Source: Aspidapion aeneum
Lineage: Eukaryota; Arthropoda; Insecta; Coleoptera; Brentidae
Assembly: GCA_963576565.1 (NCBI GenBank)
Contig: OY755044.1
Span: 47,077,134-47,141,133, forward strand
Length of the DNA stretch: 64,000 bases
Reading direction: 5' to 3'
Part shown: piece by piece, positions 1 through 9,250 of the stretch
Layout: each line of letters begins with the position of its first letter
Position numbering within the stretch: the stretch's first letter is position 1
Made by a program: the position numbers and the translations under genes
Notes under the pieces: model-generated
Told to the model about the DNA's origin: nothing
The model's input: only the letters and a program-made list of their open reading frames with translations
The model's database searches: none

Positions 1-75
1 AGGCTGATATAGCGTGGAGTTCACTTGGAGTTTGCTAATGGGCTAGGAAGGTATTAGATCCATCATGGATCCGTT
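1..75 (+). repeat. Interspersed repeat fragment, family A
   Basis: This stretch matches, as a reverse complement with scattered mismatches, the sequence at 43351-43426. Both contain GGCTGATATAGC and CTAGGAAGGTAT. It lies just upstream of the first LAMTOR5 exon in the window, in what is probably an intron or 5' flank. No coding potential is seen. The family is not recognised. Confidence 0.6.
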
Positions 76-120
76 TATTTATTTTATATAGATACTTACC
101 TATTTTTTTTTGTTTTCAGA

Positions 121-181
121 ATGAGCAATCCAGAAGTTATGGGATGCATATTTGCTGATGAACAGGGCCTTTGCTTAGGAG
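121..181 (+). CDS. LAMTOR5: LAMTOR5 (HBXIP-like Ragulator subunit), upstream coding exon
   Basis: LAMTOR5 is a small roadblock-fold subunit of the Ragulator complex, which anchors Rag GTPases and mTORC1 at the lysosome surface. The exon follows a T-rich tract ending in CAG and stops at G|GTAAGT, a consensus donor. It encodes MSNPEVMGCIFADEQGLCLG, which aligns with the animal LAMTOR5 segment that begins with Met-Lys-Asn-Pro and continues to the Gly-Leu-x-Leu-Gly turn. The intron is phase 1; the last G joins CT of the next exon to give Ala. The ATG at 121 follows the acceptor directly, so either it is the start or about 12 residues come from an exon upstream of the window, as the human protein would suggest. 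The two exons together give 81 residues, against about 91 in human. Confidence 0.85.
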
Positions 182-228
182 GTAAGTATGGCTTGATCTT
201 TAAAGGCATTTTCAGTATTTTGTAGGTA

Positions 229-726
229 CCGGGAGATTCACAATATTTTGAACTCCCCAGTTAGCACCTTTATTATTGATGATAGAAAAAAAAAGTTTAA
301 ATAAGTACAAAAATGTTATAGTTTATCAAAAGCGTGTTAATCCATATAATTGATGTCTTTAACTGTCATTCTATATGTCAAATTTTGACATCAACTTTCT
401 TATAATAAATAGAATATGATTTTGTTCGAAATGGTCAAAGTGCTATATATATATATATATATATATAGCAGTTTATACTCGCCTGCTCTTGTTCTAGTTT
501 CTCTCGTTTCTCAATAGATGGCGCTTCTTGCGAGGAATTTCTCACTATAGACATAGGATTAAGGACAAAACCGTCTAATTAACTTCGCAAGGGTGTCACA
601 TTGGCCAAGCAGTGTTCTGAGGAGTCCCATAAGGACGAAGCAGTTAATTGTCAACATTTACGGAACCTCCTACGAAGTTTTTAGTAACAACAAATTGCGA
701 TTCTTCGGTAAGAAGTTAGCTTTTAA
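229..726 (+). repeat. Repeat R1, first copy (halves a-b)
   Basis: Half a begins GGGAGATTCACAATATTTTG and half b ends near GAAGTTAGCTTTTAA. They are separated by a run of TA. Reverse-complement copies of both halves occur at about 6640-7105, but in swapped order, and half b also recurs in part at 7463-7631. A circularly permuted arrangement suggests that the unit once existed as a tandem array or circle. No reading frame is seen and the class is unknown. Confidence 0.65.
444..468. repeat. (TA)n microsatellite inside repeat R1
   Basis: An uninterrupted alternation of T and A sits at the junction of the two halves of repeat R1. A longer TA run is found at the edge of the inverted copy near 7100-7148, so the microsatellite is part of the repeat and not a chance run. 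Confidence 0.8.
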
Positions 727-764
727 ACTGTCAAAAAACATTAACATTATTGGATTTTGACCAG

Positions 765-1000
765 CTCTTTACAAGTATTGTACACTATTTTACCTGAAAA
801 TCTCATGAAGATTGGTTTAGCTGTTTAGGAGCTATCGTGTTACGGACAGACACACACACGCACGGCCAGACGTCAGGACGATATTGCTAAGATAGGTCAA
901 AATACACCCAAACAACACATTTATGGCGTTATCTCAAAAATTTTTTCAATAGGTACCTTCTCTAGCCATTACTGCGCGGGGTAGGAATGTAAAAAATAAT
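765..1000 (+). repeat. Interspersed repeat, family B
   Basis: This matches 43610-43850 in the same orientation. Shared landmarks are CACTATTTTACCTGAAAAT, GTTTAGGAGCT, TTACGGACAG followed by a CA-rich run, AATACACCCAAACAACACAT and GCTGCGCGGG-like sequence near the end. No coding potential is seen. The shared end (GCGGG[GC]TAGGAA[GT]GTAAAAAA) suggests one transposed unit of unknown class. Confidence 0.65.
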
Positions 1001-1788
1001 CGTCAGAAGGCAAAAAACTCCTAAAATGATCCAATGAATTATGAAACGTTCACCAATGTTTAGGAAACATCCTGTATTTTCTTTCATTTCCAATAGTAGT
1101 CGCTACTATTAATGGATTAATGCTTAATTCTTTATTTTAAAAGCCTAAAGCGGTGTAATATTTCCCCTACAACTTACTTATGTTTACCTAATTCTTAAAA
1201 CTAAAGTAGTAAAGTATTTTATTCCATTTTACATAAAAACACAAGTACATAAAAAATAAACATTTGCAAAATAGAATTTATAAATTTCTAACAGGCAGTT
1301 TTAAGTTTTTTTTAAATTTTCAATCAAAGAATAGTTATCAGTAAAAAGTTTTTTAGGGTAGTTCAAATGGAAGTTTGTTATATATTTTTTCTATGGGGAA
1401 TGGGCAAAACGTTGAAATTAAATATAAGTAAAGTGGGTAGGTAAAGTTCATTCCATAATTTTTGAGATAACTTATTGATAGTAATCAGCTGTTACCAAAC
1501 AAATAGCATAGGCCAGCGAAAAAAAATCGTCAAAAGTTATCCCAAAAATAATGATATTGAAAAAACGTCAATCAAAACGACAAAAATATTTCATCTATAC
1601 ATTTTTTACAACTTTCTACATTAAATATATAAATATCAAATACAAAAACATACCAACTTGGATCCGAAGACACCCAACTACATTACACAGAAGAAATCAA
1701 ACGATTTAGAAGTTCTAATCAAAGTTTTTACAATTAAAAAAAAAATCTATTTTGGTTCAAGATGTCAAGCTGATGTTTAAATGATTTT

Positions 1789-2058
1789 ATGAAAACTTTT
1801 AGAAGAATATTGATTGATGGAGATGGAAATTGTTTATTTCGCGCTGTGAGTTACTTTTTATATCAAACCCAACATTTTCATGAAGAACTACGAAATGAAT
1901 CTGTGGAATTTATTTCAAAAAATTGGAATGATTTTCAAAATTTTACAGACGAAGATATTTCGAAAGATAAATATATTACACAAATGGCTAAAAACGGTTC
2001 TTACGGAACAACATTTGAATGCTTGGCACTTTTCGAAATATACAAAATTACTTGGTAA
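1789..2058 (+). pseudogene. OTU-like cysteine protease, N-terminal part with catalytic Cys
   Basis: The ATG at 1789 opens 89 residues with DGDGNCLFRAVSYFLY, the OTU signature holding the catalytic Cys (residue 15), followed by EELR and the helix AKNGSYGTTFECLALFEIY expected in the fold. The frame ends just before the foldback insertion. The matching catalytic His motif is found on the far side of that insertion. OTU domains remove ubiquitin or act as cysteine proteases, and some retroelements carry them. That role here is inferred. Confidence 0.7.
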
Positions 2059-2082
2059 ACTTATCACGTCCTTGCAATGCAA

Positions 2083-2800
2083 CTATAGGTAAATTTAGTG
2101 GGAATAAGGACACTGTTGTTCTGGTAAATATACGTTTTAATCCATCGGTAACGTTTCGACAATGGTTTTTGTCTTCATCAGACTAAAAAGGTTACAACTC
2201 ATTAGTAAGATAATACAAAATACGGCACATTAATACATCACCAATTAAAAATTATTATTCTTTTCCCAATAAATAACATTTAAAAATGACCTTATTGACA
2301 ATATATTATTTTTTTCCTAAATATTTTTTTCCCTTTTAATGTATATGTAACTGATTTTTTTATTTATTTATATAAAGAAATAATTATGGTTTATTTTTCT
2401 TCCTTTTTTTTTAATATACATACAATTTTTTATACAAAGGTTGTATAAAAAATTTTATATATGTATATTAAAAAAAAAAGGAAGAAAAGTAAACCATAAT
2501 TATTTCTTTATATAAATAAATAAAAAAATCAGTTACATATACATTAAAAGGGAAAAAAATATTTAAGAAAAAAATAATATATTGTCAATAAGGTCATTTT
2601 TAAATGTTATTTATTGGGAAAAGAATAATAATTTTTAATTGGTGATGTATTAATGTGCCGTATTTTGTATTATCTTACTAATGAGTTGTAACCTTTTTAG
2701 TCTGATGAAGACAAAAACCATTGTCGAAACGTTACCGATGGATTAAAACGTATATTTACCAGAACAACAGTGTCCTTATTCCCACTAAATTTACCTATAG
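2083..2800. repeat. 718-bp foldback palindrome (two arms of about 350 bp)
   Basis: The left arm (2089-2437) is repeated as a nearly perfect reverse complement in the right arm (2441-2794), with only a 3-bp centre. The palindromic hexamer CTATAG flanks both ends and may be target duplication or part of the terminus. Inside each arm is GTAACGTTTCGACAATGG facing GTCTTCATCAGACT, a motif pair common in insect foldback miniature elements. No protein is encoded. It sits inside the OTU coding part of the host retroelement. The closeness of the arms implies either recent origin or repair of one arm from the other. Confidence 0.9.
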
Positions 2801-3146
2801 ATACAAAACTACATTTAAAATTTTTATCTCAAGTAAAATACACACGACAAAGAATATATTAATTAGTGATTCACCAAAAATTATATGTAGAAATGAACAC
2901 ATACAATCGATTAACTTACTTTTTTCTGGGAGTCTTGATGCAGGCCATTTTGATTTAATTTTTCCAATAGAAACTGACCGCGACGAAGATACTTTTTGGT
3001 GTTCTAAATGTGAAGATATATTTAAAACCAAACAAGAACTAAAAATTCATATACGAAAATTTCATAAAAATATTAACGAAGATTTTTTAAATAATTCAAT
3101 CACGGTGATCTATCCTTTAGTTAGTCATCTCAAGATGTTTCGATAG
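2801..3146 (+). pseudogene. OTU C-terminal part (catalytic His) and C2H2 zinc finger
   Basis: Directly after the palindrome the coding path resumes. It reaches LDAGHFDLIFPIE, the region where OTU proteases place their catalytic His, then a classical C2H2 finger, CSKCEDIFKTKQELKIHIRK followed by FH. A weaker finger-like stretch (KGLNQHITKKHKQ) follows near 3215-3255 in another frame. Together with the Cys part before the insertion this accounts for one OTU domain fused to nucleic-acid-binding fingers. Confidence 0.6.
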
Positions 3147-3270
3147 CTTCTCCAAAATTAAATTTGACTAAAATACAATGCAATATTTTTAAAAACTTTT
3201 ACAAAAGACAAAAAGGACTAAACCAGCATATTACGAAAAAACATAAACAGAAAATTTTGAAGACAAAACC

Positions 3271-3604
3271 TTGGGTGAAGAAAACCTTTTTCGGCTAAAT
3301 ATATTAGACCTTAATAAATTGTTGGACTTACTTAAATCAACTGTGCCAATTATAAAACGACCAAACAGAGCAGAAGAATTCGGTTTTATTTTAAAAAATT
3401 GCATAAGCAAAAATTTAGATGAAGCATTTACTTATTTTTCCATACGGAGTACTAAGACTTCCAGATAAAAACAAAAAAAAAAGTAAATACCTTACAACTA
3501 TCATTAAAGAAAATTTATCAACCTGGATTAAACTAAAAAAACTACCCTTACAACAATTCTTATATCATTTCGAAAATTTTCCGAAAATAGATAAAAATCC
3601 TTAG
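3271..3604 (+). pseudogene. Linker between zinc fingers and RT (broken)
   Basis: Two overlapping frames (3271-3468 and 3419-3604) each carry part of a region that in related retroelement proteins sits between the N-terminal fingers and the RT. The switch from one frame to the other near 3430 marks a frameshift. The second frame contains GVLRLPDK and a following Lys-rich helix. I assign no function beyond linker. Confidence 0.4.
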
Positions 3605-3608
3605 AAGA

Positions 3609-4873
3609 ATGAAGTCCAACGGGGATTTGAAAAGTGCCATTCGACTTATCTCTTCAGATGATAAACTCGCCCCAAAAGACCCAGACACGTTAAAGAAACT
3701 TCAAGAAAAACACCCCGAACATGAAGTAAAACAAAATTTTGAAAGTATCATAGATATAGGCAACAATTGTTATTCACATAATTTTTCAGTTTCAGATGTT
3801 AGGAAAGCAGTCTATTCTTTCAGACCGGGCTCCGCGGGCGGCATCGATTCTCTACGTCCTCAACATTTAAAAGACCTTATCTCTGAGAATATTGGTATTT
3901 TTGCAAATGATCTCTTGGTTTCTCTCTCAGATTTCATAAAATTTGTTTTAGAAGGAAACATACCTAAAAATATAACTCCCATTTTCTTTGGAGCTTCTCT
4001 ATGTGCACTCACTAAAAAGGACGGGGGGATAAATCCTGCTATGGGACTATCTTTAAAAAGACTAACTGCTAAATTAGTTTGTTTTTCAATAACCGATATT
4101 TTAGGTTCTATTTTTCGTCCTAACCAACTAGGATTTGGCACAAGAAGTGGATGTGAAGCTGTCACTCATGCAGTTAGACGTTATGTTTCTTTTCCACATT
4201 TAACCTCTAAAAGTAGGTATACTCAAAATAGACTTTTTTAATGCATTCAATATGATAAACCGATCAACAATTTTATTAAGAGTGAAAGAACACATCCCAA
4301 ATTTTTATAAATTTATTTTTCAATGCTACAGCGAAAACTCCTTTTTATATTTTGGAAATAACCTTCTCTTATCACAGAGAGGTGTACAACAAGGTGACCC
4401 ACTGGGTCCCGCTTTATTTTGTTTAGCTATACAACCAATTATAGAAACTGTAAAATCTGAAATCAACCTCTGGTATCTGGATGATGGTTGTCTTGCTGGA
4501 GATCCAGATACTGTTTTGGAAGATGTCAATACTCTAGCCAGTTCTTGCTCAGAAATTGGCCTAAATATAAACTTTAAAAAATGTGAAATTTCAGTTGTTT
4601 CGGATCCAGATAATTCTTTAGATTTATCAAAGGATATACTTCAAAAATACCCATTTGTTGAGAAAATCAAAAATAGAAATACAAAATCTTTCCCTTCTTG
4701 GTTGCCCCTTTTTTGCTCAAGAAATTGAAAAATTTCTGGAAAACAAAATGTGTTTTTTCAAAAGAATTTATGCAAAACTAAAAAGTATTGATTCCCATAT
4801 AGCATATTTGCTTTTAAAAAATTCATTTGCTATTCCCAGGCTAACTTATCTCCTTCGCTGCGCACCTTGCTGA
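3609..4873 (+). pseudogene. Reverse transcriptase domain of the OTU retroelement (frameshifted)
   Basis: Motifs appear in order: SAGGIDSLRPQHLKDL, LCALTKKDGGINPAMGLSLK (palm entry), PNQLGFGTRSGCEA, then after a frameshift near 4240 the metal-binding IDFFNAFN, RGVQQGDPLGPALFCLAI and the catalytic turn WYLDDGCLAG (LDD at about 4477-4485), followed by GLNINFKKCEIS. Both catalytic-Asp regions are readable, so the enzyme was once typical. A further frameshift near 4700 moves the thumb region to another frame. Confidence 0.75.
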
Positions 4874-4921
4874 AATGCTCCAAAAAGTTTAGAAAAATTT
4901 GATATAATTTTAAAAGAATGT

Positions 4922-5152
4922 TTGGAAACAATATTTAACTGCACTTTGGATGATACTTCTTGGACACAATGCTCTTTATCTATTGATCTAGGCGGCTTAG
5001 GCATCAGAAAATTATCTTCACTTTGTTTTTCAGCTTTTCTTGGTTGCTCTTCGAATGTTCAAAATTTAATTTCTTCTATTCTTCCTCCATCCATTTTCTC
5101 AAATGAAGATTTGGACTATGCTAAAGCTTTAACCTATTATAAAAATTGGTGA
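4922..5152 (+). pseudogene. RT thumb/connector fragment
   Basis: This 76-residue frame contains CSLSIDLGGLGIRKLSSLC, the connector motif (GGLGIR) that follows the RT thumb in many non-LTR elements. It ends at a TGA near 5150, and the downstream endonuclease is in a different frame. It belongs to the same broken pol. Confidence 0.5.
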
Positions 5153-5155
5153 CAA

Positions 5156-5867
5156 GTTAATTGCCCACTCCACTTCATTAACATCTAAGGCACGTCTTCT
5201 CGCCCTACAAGAGCCAGAAAGCTCAGCTTGGCGCAGAGCATTGCCTTCTTTAAATCTTGGGAATTTTCTAGACGACTCGTTTTTCCGTATATCGATATCA
5301 CTTAGACTTGGTCGACCTGTGTGTGAACCCCAGGACTGCACTTGCAACAAGCAAGTTGATATTTATGGTCTGCATGGACTAAGTTGTACAAAAAGTGCTG
5401 GTCGTTTGGTTCGCCACAGGATGATAAACGACATCATTAAACGGTCACTTATTTCAGCAGGTTTTCCAGCTATTTTAGAACCACCTGGAGTGTGTCGAGA
5501 TGATCGAAAGAGAGCGGATGGCATGACCCTGGTTCCTTGGAAGAGAGGAAAGGCTTTGCTCTGGGATGCTACTTGTAGGGACACCGTAGCTCCATCATAT
5601 ATTCCTAAAACTTGCATTGAGTCAGGAGAGGCTGCAAAAATGGGAGAAAATCAAAAAAATAATAAATATCGGGAACTTGTTGAGAGATTTTATTGGGGTG
5701 ATGAACCTAAGATGCTTGTTAGGGAAATTAGTTCAAAAACTCCTAACAAGAAAACTCTTAGCTTCATCACTCAAAAAATCAGTTTGGCAGTGCAAAGAGG
5801 TAAAGTTGCTTCCATAATTGGTACCATTCCCGTAGAGTCCGGTTTGAATGAAATTTATTACATTTGA
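5156..5867 (+). pseudogene. Cys-rich motif and restriction-like endonuclease domain
   Basis: The frame carries CTCNKQVDIYGLHGLSC, GRLVRHRMINDII, EPPGVCRDDRKRADGMTLVP and LLWDATCRDT. In this family an RPDG motif and a WDxT motif supply acidic residues of the PD-(D/E)XK nuclease core that nicks the target for target-primed reverse transcription. Here the RPDG Pro is Ala (RADG), and both Asp residues remain. The C-terminal SLAVQRGKVASIIGT is the usual end of this protein type. The protein stops with TGA at 5865. Confidence 0.65.
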
Positions 5868-6330
5868 CATTTGAATTTTTTTTTTTTTTTTGTAGTTTAT
5901 AGTATTATTAGGTTTAGAATTATAACTATTTTTACAATAAAAATACACAATCCTAATGAAAAAAAAATGATATGGACATATTATTGTTTTTTTTTACATA
6001 AACATTGATAGCCAGCCATAGAGGGTAACCAAATTAAAATCATCATAAAAAAAGTGGTGTCTTCTACATAAAATATTTTGAGAGATACAAATCATTTAAA
6101 ATGCGGGGAGATATGCTAAAACCGTCCTTGAGTGGTGAGTTTTATTTTAACTCATTTTTAAATGGGAAAGAGAACTGATTTTTCTTGGATTTTTTAGAAA
6201 AAAAACTGATACATTGCAAAAAAGATTTTTTTTTCTTTATATAATTTGTCCTACATTACATGGAAAATAAAAATAGTAACGATTATTGAAACTTATTAAA
6301 AAAGTTACAGAAGTGTATCAAAAATCTCCC

Positions 6331-6835
6331 TGTACAGGGTGATTCACTATATTTTGAACCCCCCCCCGGTTAACGCCTTTAATATCAATGATAGAAAAAA
6401 AGTTTAATTATTTTTCAGCAAAAGCCTTTAAAACTATATGACAGATGTTATCAAATGTCGATCTATATGTCAAAATTTAACATCAACTTTCTTATATTAA
6501 ATAGACCTCCCTGTATGTCTGTTATTATATATTCTAGTTCAGGTTCAGGTTTTCTTCTTGGCTTGGTTTCAAGTAGGAAACCATCTGCCAGCACTCTTCG
6601 GGCGATTCCAAGATTGCCTGGCACTTTGACCATTTGGAACAAAATCATATTCTATTTATTATAAGAAAGTTGATGTCAAATTTTGACATATAGAATGACA
6701 GTTAACAACATTAATCATATGGATTAAAACGCTTTTGATAAACTATAACATTTTTGTACTTATTTAAACTTTTTTTTTCTATCATCAATAATAAGGTGCT
6801 AACTGGGGGTTCAAAATATTGTGAATCTCCCGGTA
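6331..6835. repeat. Imperfect inverted repeat of R1 half a
   Basis: A diverged plus-orientation copy of R1 half a (TGATTCACTATATTTTGAAC onward, 6340-6510) faces a reverse copy at 6640-6832 that ends GTGAATCTCCCGG. About 130 bp of unrelated sequence lies between them. This forms a foldback with arms of about 170 bp. No coding potential is seen. Confidence 0.6.
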
Positions 6836-6837
6836 TA

Positions 6838-7097
6838 TATTAAAAGCTAACTTCTTACCAGAGCATCGCAATTTGTTGTTACTAAAAACTTCGTAGGAGG
6901 TTCCGTAAATGTTGACAATTAACTGTTTCGTCCTTATGAGAATCCTCAGAACAGTGCTTAGCCAATGTGACACCCTTGCGAACTTAATTAGACGGTTTTG
7001 TCCTTAATCCTATGTCTATAGTGAGAAAACCCTCGCAAGAAGCGCTATCTATTGAGATACGACAGAAACTAGAACAAGAGCAGGCGAGTATAAACTG

Positions 7098-7146
<49 letters not shown>

Positions 7147-7150
7147 TATC
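6838..7150 (-). repeat. Repeat R1 half b, reverse copy, with TA microsatellite
   Basis: Reverse complement of 470-726: AAAAGCTAACTTCTTACC through GCGAGTATAAACTGC, then a TA run of about 45 bp. Relative to the copy at 229-726 the order of halves is swapped, which is the main sign of circular permutation. Confidence 0.7.
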
Positions 7151-7462
7151 GATCGATTAAAAGATATGATATGATATGATATATGAATGCAAAGAAAAAG
7201 AAACCATCCCTGAGCTACGACAGCTCTTGTCTTTTAGGCCAGAGAAACGCTGATTAGCGTTTTTATCCACCATCAGACGCGAGCGTGAATCAGCGGAATT
7301 TTTAAGCCAAATAATACTAACAAACGTGCATTTCAGTACCCGTGAATGTAAAACTCAAACAAGTTTTCGTGGCTAATCGGGTAAAAAGAAGTTTTTGTTT
7401 CTCATATTTTTCCGTGGGTAGCTCGAAAGCTTAACCTTCCGGGGGTCCAAGATCTAACGAAC

Positions 7463-7631
7463 ACCTAATAAGTGTTGACAGATAACTGTTTCGTCCTTAT
7501 GGGACTCCTCAGAACACTGCTTGGTCAGTGTGACACCCTTGCGAAGTTAATTAGACGGTTTTGTCTCTAATCCTATGTCTATAGTGAGAAAACGCTCTCA
7601 TAGATGGCGCTTCTTGCGAGAGTTTTCTCAC
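7463..7631 (-). repeat. Repeat R1 half b, third partial copy
   Basis: TGTTGACAGATAACTGTTTC to GCGAGAGTTTTCTCAC matches the core of half b in reverse orientation, about 130 bp before the final LAMTOR5 exon. TATGTCTATAGTGAGAAAAC is present in both reverse copies. No coding potential. Confidence 0.65.
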
Positions 7632-7796
7632 AGCATCCCATTTCACCTTAATAACTCGGATAGAAATTTAGTTTATTTTTCCTCTTGACTGATATATTTT
7701 CTGTCATAGTTTTCATTTTCAATTGATCTAATTGTATTGAACAGAGATAATATCCTCGACTGAGAGCATTAACTAGCTGCCATTTTGGTTTTTTAG

Positions 7797-7981
7797 CTAA
7801 AGGTCAGGCCTCTCCGGAAAGCTCTGGCTTTATAACAGCAATGGCTGACCAAGCAGCCAAGTTAGAACCGAAAAACAAAACTCCAATAATCACTCTAGAA
7901 AGCGACAACAAAGTATGTATGATTCAAAAAACTGGTTCAGTTACTGGCGCCATCTATAAAGTCAACACTCCCCAAAATTAA
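7797..7981 (+). CDS. LAMTOR5: LAMTOR5, terminal coding exon
   Basis: After the acceptor TTTTTTAG the exon completes an Ala codon and reads 61 more residues to TAA at 7979-7981. Hallmarks shared with animal LAMTOR5 are the AMADQAAKLEP helix (human VLAQQAAKL), ITLESDNKVCMIQKTG (human VCLESDNGNIMIQK) and a short C-terminal strand. Both exons join without frame change, so the gene looks functional despite the repeat-laden intron. The protein acts on the cytosolic face of the lysosome as part of the Ragulator scaffold. An AATAAA at 8375-8380 is a possible polyadenylation signal, about 0.4 kb downstream. Confidence 0.9.
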
Positions 7982-8572
7982 TAAGACAAAAAGGTAAGTA
8001 TTTATGTGATAGGAGATAAGACTGTCATTATTTTAAGAAGAGTTACTTGTCAGAGGGTCAGAGTTATAAATAATATTAAGATTTACATTTTGGTTTGTTC
8101 TCTGGTAGTTTGTTAATTATAAAAGATAGTTTTTTACTTTTTACACACCAACACAGATTTGGCAGCATATCTGTATGTTTAAACAATATTTCTTTTATCA
8201 TATTTATATACAGTGTGTGGCTAAAATAATGCACCTAGTTTTTAGAGGTGGTAGAGGAACCTCTTGAATTTTATGATACAAGTGTCAAAATCTGCATTTT
8301 ATAAAGAGTTTTTATCAAAGCTACCTTAAAAACCACATTATAAAATTCAAATTTTGAAGAGTTATTTGCATTTTAATAAATAAACCTAAATGTGTAATTA
8401 ATTGCCCAAAAGTGACTTAAATTTGTTTCTTCTTCTTCCGTCTTATCGCCTCCTTGGCCGCCTCCTAGAATTTAATATACACTATACATTAATAAAAATT
8501 ATGTACATTATAGACATTTTTAAAATAAAAATATATTTAAACAACAAATAAAAACAAATAAACCAACAATAT
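7982..8572. other. Shared 3' region between convergent LAMTOR5 and RFT1
   Basis: About 590 bp separate the two stop codons. No reading frame is convincing. AATAAA on the plus strand (8375-8380) could serve LAMTOR5. On the minus strand, ATTAAA (8471-8476) could serve RFT1. A TACAGTGTGTGGCTAAAATAA stretch near 8210 resembles a Tc1-type terminus, but no partner end was found. Confidence 0.5.
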
Positions 8573-8728
8573 TTAATCTATTTTAATTGATTCTTTTCGT
8601 CTTTTATATTTGTCGTAGCCTAATTTTAGTAGTTCTTTATTTTCAATGGCCCAAATCGCCAAAGTACCCAAAACGAAAACAACCCCTACTCCTATGTGAA
8701 GCACTATTGATTTTGGCTGAATGTTTCT
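8573..8728 (-). CDS. RFT1: RFT1-like, terminal coding exon
   Basis: RFT1 is a multi-pass ER membrane protein needed for the dolichol-linked Man5 oligosaccharide step of N-glycosylation. Whether it flips the lipid itself is disputed. This exon follows TTTTCAG, is in phase 0 with the previous one, and encodes 51 residues to TAA: a short polar stretch, the membrane segment IVLHIGVGVVFVLGTLAIW, and a basic tail. It occupies the position of the last transmembrane helix and Lys/Arg-rich end of animal RFT1. Confidence 0.8.
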   Translation of the reverse strand, partial: RNIQPKSIVLHIGVGVVFVLGTLAIWAIENKELLKLGYDKYKRRKESIKID

Positions 8729-8761
8729 CTGAAAAGAAAATAAAAATCAAAATTTTCTAAT

Positions 8762-8830
8762 AGCTATACTGACCACGAAGACTCTACTTAGAAAGAAAAA
8801 ACTAATTTAGCGGGTGTTTAGATAAAAACA
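8762..8830 (-). repeat. Tail of short interspersed repeat (family C), reverse copy
   Basis: The reverse complement of this stretch matches the end of the repeat at 19236-19620. Both share GCTAAA[CT]TAGTTTTTTCTTTCTAAG and TCTTCGTGGTCA. It lies 30 bp inside the last RFT1 intron. No coding potential. Confidence 0.55.
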
Positions 8831-9144
8831 GAAACATAAGGGTGTACCCTGATCTCAGCAAAACGCGATGGTCCGTGAACTAAAAGTTAAAGAAGAGGGG
8901 GAACACCAGAGGAAAAATTATAGGCAGGTAGACAAGAGCTGACTAGGGATATCAGGGGAGATCCAACGAGGTGGCGCTATCGCGGATAGAGATTGTCTTT
9001 TCTTTTAAATCTGCAAAGCGAGAAGGAGGTAAGGATTGCGTTTTTTTTATCATGCCGGCGTTTCGAAGAAAAGGTTCAAATGCTATTTTGCAGGAAACTC
9101 CGCTCGGCATGTAATAAATTTGGGTGCCTTAATCTCTGCAGAAA

Positions 9145-9245
9145 ATGTCCACGACTTATGTCAGAACAAAAGAAAATGCCATTTATGCTGCGGTTGAAGT
9201 ACTCCCTCTTTGTTCAAGTTCAGCCATTGCTAAAAAGATGCATGA
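9145..9245 (+). pseudogene. Small unidentified reading frame split by BEL-1
   Basis: An ATG at 9145 opens a frame (MSTTYVRTKENAIYAAVEVL at its start) that runs into the BEL-1 target site. Counting one copy of the TGATA duplication, it continues in frame beyond the element from 15961 to a TAA at 15993. The composition is loosely reminiscent of short helix-turn-helix proteins, but I do not recognise it. It may be a fragment of an older mobile element and not a host exon. Confidence 0.35.
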
Positions 9246-9250
9246 TGATA
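9246..9250. repeat. BEL-1 target-site duplication, left copy (TGATA)
   Basis: TGATA directly precedes the left LTR and is repeated directly after the right LTR at 15956-15960. A 5-bp duplication is normal for BEL/Pao integrases. Confidence 0.9.

Larger units (their letters stand above)
1789..5966 (+). mobile_element. Decayed retroelement: OTU protease, C2H2 finger, RT, restriction-like endonuclease
   Basis: A degenerate coding path runs through several frames on one strand. In order it carries an OTU-type cysteine protease, C2H2 zinc-finger motifs, a reverse transcriptase with LDD at the catalytic turn, a Cys-rich motif and a PD-(D/E)XK-like endonuclease core. This order and the RT style fit a non-LTR retroelement with a restriction-like endonuclease, in the wider neighbourhood of R2/CRE-type elements, but I cannot place the clade. 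An AATAAA at 5937-5942 with A-rich sequence after it fits a 3' end. A 0.7-kb palindrome interrupts the OTU part. Frameshifts near 3450, 4240, 4700 and 5150 make it a pseudogene. Confidence 0.7.
182..7796 (+). other. LAMTOR5 intron (7.6 kb) filled with repeats
   Basis: The intron runs from GTAAGT to TTTTTTAG. Its main contents are a decayed RT/endonuclease retroelement (1789 to about 5966), a foldback palindrome inside it, and permuted copies of one repeat on both sides. Between about 1001 and 1788, and between 5967 and 6330, I see only AT-rich sequence with no gene. The interior coding remnants lie in the same orientation as LAMTOR5. Confidence 0.8.
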
